Assembly (NCBI GenBank): GCA_017744755.1
Contig: JAGIAU010000004.1
Coordinates: 6,401-25,389, forward strand
DNA: 18,989 nt
Direction of reading: 5' to 3'
Origin: Microbacteriaceae bacterium
GTDB lineage: Bacteria; Actinomycetota; Actinomycetes; Actinomycetales; Microbacteriaceae
The notes beneath the pieces were generated by a model. That model searched no databases, was not told where the DNA came from, and saw only the letters and a program-made list of their open reading frames with translations. A program made the translations under genes and the position numbers. This document shows, piece by piece, positions 13,210 through 18,989 of the stretch (positions within the stretch are counted from its first letter, which is position 1; each line of letters begins with the position of its first letter).

Positions 13210-15222
13210 GTGCCCGCGCGCGCCATCGCACCGCTCGCCGCCGCATCGCTCGCCGTCGCGGGGGTCGCGGCGGTCCTGATCGGTCTCGCGGTCACGGGGG
13301 CTGCGGACACGCCGCTGCTGCTCGACCCGGGCGCGTTCGTCCGGTACGGCATCCCGGTGACGGCCTTCGCGACGAACCTCGCCGCCGCCGCGACGGTCGG
13401 CCCGCTCGTCCTCGCGCTCTTCGCGCTTCCGCTCGAGTCGGCCGGCTTCGAGCGCCTGCTGCGCCTCGCCGGCGTCGGCGCCGCCGTCTGGACGCTCGCG
13501 CAGCTGTTCGGCGCGCTCCTCGCCTACGCTGAGGCGATCGGCTCGCCGCTGCGGCTGGACCAGACCTTCGGCGCCGGATTCTGGCAGTACCTGACCGACA
13601 CCGAGGCCGGTCAGGGCCGGCTCTGGGGCATCGGGCTCGCGGCGCTCGCGACGGTCATCGTCGCGTTCACGAGCAACGCCTGGCTGCTCGCCGGCGCGGT
13701 GGTCCTCTCGGCCGGCGCGCTCTTCGCCACGTCGCAGCTCGGACACCAGGGCGGCACCGCCGATCACGACGTCGCATGGGGCGGGCTGTTCCTGCATGTC
13801 GCGTTCGCGGCGGCCTGGCTCGGCGGGCTGGGCGGTCTGGTGCTCGCGGCGCGTCCTGGCTCCCTGGGCGAGCGAAGCAGGTCGAAGGGCGTCTCGCAGG
13901 ATCCGGACGCGCGAACGCTCGCCTCCCGCTACTCCTCGATCGCCCTCGTCGGCTTCCTCGTGGTCGCCGGCTCCGGCATCGTGAGCGCCTACGTCCGCAT
14001 CGGCGGCTGGGACGGGCTCGTCCCGGGTCTCGCGACCGAGTACGGCGCGCTGCTCATCGTGAAGGCCGTCGCGCTCCTCGCGCTCGGCGCCGTCGGCGCG
14101 CTGCACCGGATGTGGGCGATCCGCCGCCTCCCGAAGCGGAGCGCGTTCTGGGGCATCGTCGTCGGGGAGCTCGCGCTCATGGGCGTCGCGAGCGGCATGG
14201 GCGCCGCGCTCGCCTCGAGCGCCCCGCCGGTCGATCCGGAGCTCGCCGGCTCCACCCCCTCGGAGCTGCTCACGGGCGCGCCGCTGCCACCGGACCCGAT
14301 CCACGGGGAGTACTTCCGGGGCGTCTCGCTCGACCCGCTGTGGCTCGCCCTCATCCTCGCCCTCGGCGCGTTCTATCTCGCCGGCGTCATCCGTCTCGCG
14401 CGCCGCGGCGACCGCTGGCCGGTGCTCCGCACCGTGAGCTGGCTCGCCGGACTCGTCGTCCTGCTGTGGGCGACGAACGGCGGCATCGGCGCCTACGTCG
14501 ACCGGCTGTTCAGCGCGCACATGCTCGTCCACATGGTCCTCGGCATGCTCGCCCCGGTGCTCCTCGTGCCGGGTGCGCCGATCAGGCTGGCGCTGCGCGC
14601 GATCGCGCCGCGCAAGGACGGCAGCCGCGGTGCGCGGGAGTGGATCCTCGCGGCCGTGCACTCCTGGTACGGCCGCCTCCTCGCGAACCCGTACGTCGCC
14701 GCGGCGCTCTTCGTCCTCAGCCTCTGGGTGTTCTACTACACGCCGCTCTTCCGCTGGGCGTCGACGACGCACATCGGCCATGAGTGGATGGTCGTGCACT
14801 TCCTCGCGACCGGATACCTCTTCGTCCAGGCGCTCGTCGGCGTCGACCCGGGCCCCGTCCGGCCGCCCTACCCGGTGCGGCTCATCATCCTGCTCGCGAC
14901 GATGGCGGTGCACGCGTTCTTCGGGCTGGCGATCATGTCGAGCACGGGGCTGCTGCTCGCGGACTGGTTCGGTGCGATGGGCTGGGACACCGGTTCCACG
15001 GCGCTGGAGGACCAGCAGCGCGCCGGCGGGATCGCCTGGTCCGTCGGCGAGATCCCGACGCTCGCGCTCGCGATCGCCGTCGCGGTGCAGTGGTCGCGCA
15101 GCGACACGCGCGAGCAGCGTCGCCTCGACCGGAAGGCGGACCGCGACGGCGACGCCGACCTCGAGGCCTACAACGCCATGCTCGCCCGAGCCGCCCGCCG
15201 CGATGACGACGAACGGTCCTGA
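13210..15222 (+). CDS. Fused CopD copper-transport domain and CtaG cytochrome c oxidase assembly domain
   Basis: A polytopic membrane protein of 670 residues. The N-terminal two thirds of the first half is CopD-like, with GHQGGTADHDVAWGGLFLHV carrying H179, H186 and H196. The C-terminal part (about 370-650) is a caa3-type CtaG domain with FSAHMLVHMVLGMLAPVLLV (H437, H441), HIGHEWMVVHFLATGYLF (H521, H524, H530) and HAFFGLAIM. Such fusions are common in actinobacteria and are thought to take up copper and deliver it to the CuA/CuB sites of cytochrome c oxidase. The GTG start is supported by the -10 box seven bases upstream; the longer reading frame runs back through the HU gene and is not real. 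The loop at about 216-228 holds a repeat-like insertion. Confidence 0.9.
   Translation: MPARAIAPLAAASLAVAGVAAVLIGLAVTGAADTPLLLDPGAFVRYGIPVTAFATNLAAAATVGPLVLALFALPLESAGFERLLRLAGVGAAVWTLAQLFGALLAYAEAIGSPLRLDQTFGAGFWQYLTDTEAGQGRLWGIGLAALATVIVAFTSNAWLLAGAVVLSAGALFATSQLGHQGGTADHDVAWGGLFLHVAFAAAWLGGLGGLVLAARPGSLGERSRSKGVSQDPDARTLASRYSSIALVGFLVVAGSGIVSAYVRIGGWDGLVPGLATEYGALLIVKAVALLALGAVGALHRMWAIRRLPKRSAFWGIVVGELALMGVASGMGAALASSAPPVDPELAGSTPSELLTGAPLPPDPIHGEYFRGVSLDPLWLALILALGAFYLAGVIRLARRGDRWPVLRTVSWLAGLVVLLWATNGGIGAYVDRLFSAHMLVHMVLGMLAPVLLVPGAPIRLALRAIAPRKDGSRGAREWILAAVHSWYGRLLANPYVAAALFVLSLWVFYYTPLFRWASTTHIGHEWMVVHFLATGYLFVQALVGVDPGPVRPPYPVRLIILLATMAVHAFFGLAIMSSTGLLLADWFGAMGWDTGSTALEDQQRAGGIAWSVGEIPTLALAIAVAVQWSRSDTREQRRLDRKADRDGDADLEAYNAMLARAARRDDDERS
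13854..13890. repeat. REP-like palindromic element inside the CopD-CtaG gene
   Basis: The stretch TCCCTGGGCGAGCGAAGCAG followed by GTCGAAGGGC (13861-13890) resembles the dispersed element of the form CCCTGAGCGAGC...GTCGAAGGG that I recall from intergenic regions of Microbacteriaceae and relatives. CCCT/AGGG form its ends. It is read in frame as GSLGERSRSKGV in a hydrophilic loop between two membrane helices. This is recognition from memory; copy number in this genome is unknown. Confidence 0.45.
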
Positions 15223-15281
15223 TTCAGGGACGGCCGGGGGGATGAGCGCAATACGCGCCCATCCCCCCGGCCGTCCCTGAA
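15223..15281. terminator. Bidirectional hairpin terminator between convergent genes
   Basis: A perfect 22-bp stem pairs 15223-15244 with 15260-15281. After one A-C mismatch a further four pairs (GCGC with GCGC) close on a 5-nt loop. It begins immediately after the CopD-CtaG stop and ends 16 bp before the stop of the convergent gene, so it can end both transcripts. Neither direction has a T-tract. Confidence 0.85.
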
Positions 15282-15297
15282 AACGGATCGAGAACGC

Positions 15298-16266
15298 TCA
15301 GCCGAGGACGGGGGTCAGGACGACCTCGGTCGCGCCGACGAAGGTGACGACGAAGCCGAGCGAGAAGTCGACCGTCGTGTCGAAGGCGTAGACGCTGCCG
15401 TCGTAGGTGTCGACGATGTCGACCTGCAGCCGCGCGACGCCCGGTGCGACCGGCACCGTCCACTCGCCCGGCGTCGTGGTCGGCTGCACCGTGACGGCGG
15501 GGTAGACCGGGATCGACCAGGCGGGGTCGGAGGCCAGGCGGGGGTCGCTGATCGAGTGGCCGAACGGGCAGCCGGTGGGGAAGAGCCGCGGCTGCTTCGC
15601 GCATTCGTCGAGGTAGGCGTGCACCTGCTTGTCGACCTGGGCGACGAACGCCTCGTTCGCCTGGGCGTCGATCGACACGGTCCGCTCGGTGCGCGGCGTC
15701 CCGAGCACGATCGTCTGCGGCGCGGCGTGCTGGAAGGCGGAGTCGTGGCCGAGCGTCAGGACTCCGGGCGTGAACGCGAGGTAGGTGCTCGGCACGTCCT
15801 GCACCGGCGCGACGAAGCGGATGCCGTTCGCCGTGAAGTCGCGCGCGTGCTCGACGGTGAGGTCCAGCTCGGCGAGCGGCGAGGACGCGAAGCGCCAGGT
15901 GGGGAACATGCCGAGGACGGCGCCTCCCTGCTCGACCTGGAAGCTGGTCCTGCCCGTGCGTCCGGCGCTCTCGTAGTCGACCGCGACGGTGTGCACGCCG
16001 TCCTCGTCGCCGCTCTCGGTCACCTCGACGATGTCGAACTGACCGAGGATCTCCTCGTTCAGCAGGTCGTCGCGCGCGCTGCTCGCGGGGGAGGGACCGG
16101 CGAGGGCGAGCGCCGTGGCGACATCGTGCCGCTGCAGCGCGTCGAGGTAGCCCCGGACGAACTGCGCCGGGGTGTAGACCGTCTGGTTCAGGATGGCGAC
16201 GGCGGCGACGAAGCCGACCACGAGCACGCCGCCCGCGATCGCGAGCCTGACCCAGATCGCGCGCAC
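15298..16266 (-). CDS. Membrane-anchored hypothetical protein, 322 residues
   Basis: I do not recognise the family. There is one N-terminal hydrophobic helix (about residues 8-27) after MRAIWVRL, so it is probably a type II anchored or uncleaved-signal protein with a large extracytoplasmic part. The segment VYTPAQFVRGYLDALQRHDV looks like the start of an NTF2/DUF4878-like helical cap seen in secreted actinobacterial proteins; this is tentative. The rest is beta-rich with repeated Val/Thr strands. Two cysteines (ECAKQPRLFPTGCPFGHSIS) could form a disulfide. GTG 16266 is supported by TAGAAT six bases upstream (leaderless). It is divergent from the helicase gene with only 43 bp between the two start codons. 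Similar proteins occur in other Microbacteriaceae (recollection). Confidence 0.75.
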   Translation of the reverse strand: MRAIWVRLAIAGGVLVVGFVAAVAILNQTVYTPAQFVRGYLDALQRHDVATALALAGPSPASSARDDLLNEEILGQFDIVEVTESGDEDGVHTVAVDYESAGRTGRTSFQVEQGGAVLGMFPTWRFASSPLAELDLTVEHARDFTANGIRFVAPVQDVPSTYLAFTPGVLTLGHDSAFQHAAPQTIVLGTPRTERTVSIDAQANEAFVAQVDKQVHAYLDECAKQPRLFPTGCPFGHSISDPRLASDPAWSIPVYPAVTVQPTTTPGEWTVPVAPGVARLQVDIVDTYDGSVYAFDTTVDFSLGFVVTFVGATEVVLTPVLG

Positions 16267-16272
16267 CCGCTC

Positions 16273-16278
16273 ATTCTA
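16273..16278 (-). promoter_or_regulatory. -10 box of a leaderless promoter (hypothetical protein)
   Basis: On the minus strand TAGAAT is followed by six bases (GAGCGG) and the GTG at 16266. Together with the plus-strand box at 16298 it makes a back-to-back pair of leaderless promoters in a 43-bp gap. Confidence 0.65.
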
Positions 16279-16297
16279 GGTTTCGCGCTCCGGCGGA

Positions 16298-16303
16298 TAG
16301 CCT
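16298..16303 (+). promoter_or_regulatory. -10 box of a leaderless promoter (helicase)
   Basis: TAGCCT is followed by six bases (GGCCGG) and GTG 16310. Its -35 region would extend into the start of the divergent gene, so the two promoters probably cannot both be occupied by polymerase at once. Confidence 0.65.
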
Positions 16304-16309
16304 GGCCGG

Positions 16310-17587
16310 GTGCTCGACGCGCCCGACCTGACCGCCGAGCAGGCCGCGATCTTCGACGCGATCGAGCTCTCGATGGAGCATGTGTTCGTCACGGGCCGCG
16401 CCGGCACCGGCAAGTCGACGCTGCTCGCCCACCTCGCCGCCCGCTCGAGCAAGCGGCTCGCCGTCGCCGCGCCGACGGGCGTCGCCGCGCTGAACGTCGG
16501 CGGCCAGACCATCCACTCCCTCCTGCGCCTGCCGATCGGCGTCATCGCCGACCAGCCGCTGCCGCATCCCGCGGAGCTGCGCGAGCTGCTCCGCTCGATC
16601 GAGACGCTCGTCGTCGACGAGGTCTCGATGGTGAACGCGGACCTCATGGACGCGATCGACCGGACGCTCCGGGAGGCGCGCAACCGCCGGCAGGAGCCGT
16701 TCGGCGGCGTGCAGATCGTCCTCTTCGGCGACCCGTACCAGCTCGCCCCGGTGCCGCCGAACGATCCGCACGAGCGCGCCTACTTCCGGGACCGGTACCG
16801 CTCGCCGTGGTTCTTCGATGCGCACGTCTGGCAGGACGCGCCGCTCGCGGTGCACCAGCTCGAGGAGATCCACCGGCAGCGCGACCCCGAATTCACCCGG
16901 ATCCTGAACGCGGTGCGCTTCGACGAGGTCACGCAGGAGATGGCCGACGTGCTGAACGGCTACGGCGCCCGCCCCGTGCCCCCGGGCGAGGACGCGATCA
17001 CGCTCGCGACGACGAACGCGACCGTCGCGGCGATCAACGCGCGCGGGCTCGCAGGGCTCCGCGGCGACGTGCGCACGAGCATCGCGGAGATCGAGGGGGA
17101 GTTCGGCCGCGGCGCGTTCCCCGCCGAGGAGACGCTGGAGCTCAAGCCGGGCGCGCGGGTCATGTTCCTCCGCAACGACGTCTCCGGCGACGCCCGCTGG
17201 GTCAACGGCACGACCGGCATCGTCGTCGGCTTCGGCGAGGGCTCCGTCACGGTCGAGGTCGAGGGCGTCGACCACGAGGTCGGGCCGACGACGTGGGAGC
17301 GGTTCCGGTACGAGTACGACCCCGTCACGAAGCAGCTGAAGAAGGACGTCGTCGCGGAGTTCACGCAGCTGCCGCTGCGGCTCGCCTGGGCCGTCACGAT
17401 CCACAAGTCGCAGGGCCAGACCTACGATCGCGCGCGGATCGACCTCGGGAGCGGGGCGTTCGCGCCCGGGCAGACGTATGTCGCGCTGTCCCGGCTGCGC
17501 ACGCTCGACGGTCTGCACCTCTCGCGGCCGCTGCGCCGGCGCGACGTCATCGCGGATCCCGACGTCCGCCGCTTCATGGGGCGGTAG
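16310..17587 (+). CDS. Compact Pif1/RecD-like superfamily 1 helicase (AAA ATPase)
   Basis: An SF1B-type helicase of 425 residues. In order: a Q-motif-like LTAEQAAIFDAI (7-18); Walker A GRAGTGKST (29-37); motif Ia AAPTGVAALNVGGQTIHS (53-70); Walker B VVDEVSM (101-107); motif III FGDPYQLAPV (139-148); motif IV-like TLATTNATV; a domain 2B with the SH3-like segment LKPGARVMFLRND (278-290) and WVNGTTGIVV; motif V AVTIHKSQGQTYD (361-373); and motif VI TYVALSRLRTLDGL (389-402). It would unwind DNA 5'-3' using ATP; Pif1-like rather than RecD2 because there is no long N-terminal region. It is shorter than eukaryotic Pif1 but complete in its motor core. Stand-alone gene, leaderless GTG start. Confidence 0.88.
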   Translation: MLDAPDLTAEQAAIFDAIELSMEHVFVTGRAGTGKSTLLAHLAARSSKRLAVAAPTGVAALNVGGQTIHSLLRLPIGVIADQPLPHPAELRELLRSIETLVVDEVSMVNADLMDAIDRTLREARNRRQEPFGGVQIVLFGDPYQLAPVPPNDPHERAYFRDRYRSPWFFDAHVWQDAPLAVHQLEEIHRQRDPEFTRILNAVRFDEVTQEMADVLNGYGARPVPPGEDAITLATTNATVAAINARGLAGLRGDVRTSIAEIEGEFGRGAFPAEETLELKPGARVMFLRNDVSGDARWVNGTTGIVVGFGEGSVTVEVEGVDHEVGPTTWERFRYEYDPVTKQLKKDVVAEFTQLPLRLAWAVTIHKSQGQTYDRARIDLGSGAFAPGQTYVALSRLRTLDGLHLSRPLRRRDVIADPDVRRFMGR

Positions 17588-17671
17588 CACGCTCCTTCGC
17601 GGGTCGGACCGGTCTCCCTCCGCAGGTCGAGCAGGCCGCCAGGCCGTGCCGGACCCCCGGGACGAGCGGCC

Positions 17672-18055
17672 TCAGTGCGGCGAGGGTCCGCTCCAGCCGA
17701 CCCCGTGCGCCGCGATGACACCCTCCGGCGGCGGCTCCGGCAGGTAGCGCGCGGCGGTCACCGCCGGGTCGAAGGTCGCGATCCTCTCTCGCGCGGCCTT
17801 CGCCATGCCGACGATGACCTTCGTCGCCTCGGCGGTCGTCGCGACCTCGGCGCCCCACGGGATCTCGACGAGGCGCGTCGAGCCGTCCGAGTAGGCGGCC
17901 TCCCACACGCCCTGTCGGCTGTCGAGGCCGGTCATCCTCGCGGACACCGCGTTCGCCGCGTGGTTGACGCGCACGATCGCGAGGTTCGCGCTCGCGTAGT
18001 CGCGGTTCATCGTCGTGACGACCTCGTCGACGACGTCTGCGGGGAGTCCGGCCAT
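17672..18055 (-). CDS. DUF2470-like protein, 127 residues
   Basis: The segment VVDEVVTTMNRDYASANLAIVR followed by GLDSRQGVWEAAYSDGSTRL, VEIPWG and a final AARERI matches the layout of DUF2470, the small domain also found C-terminal to HugZ-type haem-utilisation proteins. The canonical HMNxDH is changed to TMNRDY (T15, Y20), so a histidine-dependent function may be lost or altered. The C-terminus is a short proline-rich tail. ATG 18055 is supported by TAGCAT six bases upstream. The gene is convergent with the helicase; the 84-bp gap 17588-17671 shows no clear hairpin. Family call is moderate, function unknown. Confidence 0.7.
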   Translation of the reverse strand: MAGLPADVVDEVVTTMNRDYASANLAIVRVNHAANAVSARMTGLDSRQGVWEAAYSDGSTRLVEIPWGAEVATTAEATKVIVGMAKAARERIATFDPAVTAARYLPEPPPEGVIAAHGVGWSGPSPH

Positions 18056-18061
18056 CCCGCC

Positions 18062-18067
18062 ATGCTA
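18062..18067 (-). promoter_or_regulatory. -10 box of a leaderless promoter (DUF2470-like gene)
   Basis: On the minus strand TAGCAT is followed by six bases (GGCGGG) and ATG 18055, the same geometry as the other leaderless starts in this window. Confidence 0.6.
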
Positions 18068-18133
18068 GCGGCGGTGCTTGCCCACGCCGCGTCCGTCGGG
18101 CAGGGTGGTCCTGCACTCGACGAAAGGAACGCG

Positions 18134-18787
18134 ATGAGCGACGCGAGCACCGGCGGCACTCCCGCCGGCTGGTATGAGGACGGCGTCACCGCCGGTCAGG
18201 AGCGCTACTGGGACGGGACGCAGTGGACCGACCAGTTCCGCCCCCTTCCCGCGGCTGCGCCGGCCGCGCCCGTCGCGGTCGTCGACCCGGCGGTCCCGGC
18301 CGATCCGGCCGTCCCCGCCGAGGCCGCGCCGGCCGCCCCCGGCGCGTACCCGGCCTACCCCGCCTATCAGCCGGCCCAGGCCGCGCCGAAGGCGCCGGGC
18401 AAGGGCCTGTCGACGGGCGCGCTCGTCGGCATCATCGTCGGCGCCGTCGTGGTGATCGCAGCGATCGTCGTGCTCGTCATCGGGCTCTCGACGAACTGGT
18501 TCCAGGGCGGCGGCGCATCGAACGCGCAGCAGCAGGCGTTCCTCTCGACCGCCAGGGAGGCGGCGTCGGCGGCGGGGCAGAGCTACTCCGACGGCCAGCT
18601 CCTCGACATGGGGAACAAGCTCTGCGCGATGGCCGGCAAGATCAATCCCGACGACCCGATGAGCTACATCAGCATCCTCGGCGAGCTCCAGACGCTCCTC
18701 GCCGACCCGATCCTGTCCGGCGCCGCCGGCGCGGGGCTGCAGGAGCTGTGCCCGGACGTCGCCGACCGGCTGAGCGGGGCGGAGTGA
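18134..18787 (+). CDS. DUF2510 domain membrane protein
   Basis: A protein of 217 residues. The N-terminal DUF2510 motif is PAGWYEDGVTAGQERYWDGT with QWTDQFRP (10-37). A low-complexity Ala/Pro linker (38-92) includes AYPAYPAYQPAQ. One transmembrane helix spans about 96-118 (ALVGIIVGAVVVIAAIVVLV). The extracytoplasmic C-terminal domain (about 135-212) with two cysteines (C164 and C206: MGNKLCAM and LQELCPDVADRL) resembles DUF732-type domains of actinobacterial exported proteins; that part is tentative. The start ATG has AAAGGA seven bases upstream. The role is unknown; DUF2510 is an aromatic-rich cytoplasmic module found on many actinobacterial membrane proteins. Divergent from the DUF2470-like gene. 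Confidence 0.85.
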   Translation: MSDASTGGTPAGWYEDGVTAGQERYWDGTQWTDQFRPLPAAAPAAPVAVVDPAVPADPAVPAEAAPAAPGAYPAYPAYQPAQAAPKAPGKGLSTGALVGIIVGAVVVIAAIVVLVIGLSTNWFQGGGASNAQQQAFLSTAREAASAAGQSYSDGQLLDMGNKLCAMAGKINPDDPMSYISILGELQTLLADPILSGAAGAGLQELCPDVADRLSGAE

Positions 18788-18808
18788 CGGGTCCTCGCGA
18801 CCTCAGCG

Positions 18809-18836
18809 GCGGCCGGACCCTTCGGGGTCCGGCCGT
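18809..18836. terminator. Hairpin terminator with UUCG loop
   Basis: GGCCGGACCC (18811-18820), loop TTCG, and GGGTCCGGCC (18825-18834) form a perfect 10-bp stem, extended by one C-G pair and one G-T wobble. The exceptionally stable UUCG tetraloop and its position between the DUF2510 gene and the convergent oxidoreductase gene suggest it serves both strands. Confidence 0.85.
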
Positions 18837-18856
18837 TCGCGTTCGCCCGGCGGAGC

Positions 18857-18989
18857 CTACGGCCGGCGGTCCCGGGCCGCGATGGCCCGGATGACGCCGA
18901 CCATGTCGATCCCGCCGTCCCCGGCGGCGACCGCCTCGGCGTAGAGCTCCCGCGCGACCGCGGTCAACGGGATCCCGATCCCCGCGGCT
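18857..18989 (-). CDS. 6PGDH/3-hydroxyisobutyrate dehydrogenase-family oxidoreductase, C-terminal fragment
   Basis: The gene enters from the right edge; only the last 44 codons are present. They read GIGIPLTAVARELYAEAVAA then GDGGIDMVGVIRAIAARDRRP. The pattern G(I/V)PLTA.ARELY..AVAAG...D...(V/I)I is the closing helix of the C-terminal domain of NAD(P)-dependent beta-hydroxyacid dehydrogenases such as 3-hydroxyisobutyrate dehydrogenase and tartronate semialdehyde reductase. The Rossmann domain and catalytic lysine are outside the window, so the substrate cannot be assigned. Confidence 0.75.
   Translation of the reverse strand, partial: AAGIGIPLTAVARELYAEAVAAGDGGIDMVGVIRAIAARDRRP

Noticed and set aside
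12700..14913. Minus-strand open frame of 737 codons opposite HU and CopD-CtaG
   Set aside because: Antisense shadow; it crosses terminators and two convincing genes and shows no motif.
15556..17718. Plus-strand open frame of 720 codons over the anchored hypothetical protein and the helicase
   Set aside because: It covers one gene antisense and the other out of frame; composition is almost only Arg, Ala, Gly, Asp and Pro.
18056..18133. Promoter for the DUF2510 gene (TTGCCC, 17 bp, CAGGGT)
   Set aside because: The -10 candidate lacks the TA start, so the match is no better than chance in this sequence.
1..18989. CRISPR array, tRNA, rRNA, insertion sequence or attachment site
   Set aside because: No regularly spaced repeats, no cloverleaf or rRNA-like sequence, no transposase or integrase motifs were seen on reading both strands.

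Overview
The window is very GC-rich DNA with high GC at third codon positions. It carries actinobacterial hallmarks: GTG starts, TAGNNT -10 boxes placed directly upstream of start codons, a CopD-CtaG fusion and a DUF2510 protein. The gene order (purB, small holin-like membrane protein, aminotransferase, E1-alpha/E1-beta/E2; rpmB-rpmG-rpsN, hup, copD-ctaG) fits a free-living member of the Microbacteriaceae. That placement is from recognised families and remembered synteny, not from a database search.

Left part (1-6.35 kb). The 5' end of purB, a holin-like four-helix membrane protein and an unrecognised membrane protein lie on the minus strand. Divergent from them are an aromatic/histidinol-phosphate aminotransferase and a three-gene 2-oxoacid dehydrogenase operon (E1-alpha, E1-beta, E2). 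The aminotransferase can make the kind of 2-oxo acid that such a complex decarboxylates. No E3 gene is present.

Middle (6.35-11.9 kb). A translationally coupled zinc-uptake operon (binding lipoprotein, ATPase, permease, Zur/Fur regulator) starts at a leaderless promoter. A Fur/Zur-type palindrome fills exactly the 17-bp spacer between its -35 and -10. Convergent to it is a YibE/F membrane protein with His-containing tails, which is divergent from a DtxR/MntR-type regulator. A large imperfect inverted repeat follows.

Right part (11.9-19 kb). A ribosomal operon encodes L28, L33 and S14, all of the zinc-free type, behind a structured leader. Next come HU, a CopD-CtaG copper/cytochrome-oxidase assembly fusion, a membrane-anchored hypothetical protein, a compact Pif1/RecD-like helicase, a DUF2470-like protein, a DUF2510 protein and the 3' end of a 6PGDH/3-hydroxyisobutyrate dehydrogenase-family gene. 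Strong hairpin terminators separate several units.

I found no CRISPR array, tRNA, rRNA, insertion sequence or prophage. Most of the window is housekeeping. The parts most worth a second look are the uniform leaderless promoter architecture, the zinc/manganese/copper-related gene grouping from 6.4 to 15.2 kb, the rpmB leader and the two palindromic repeats.
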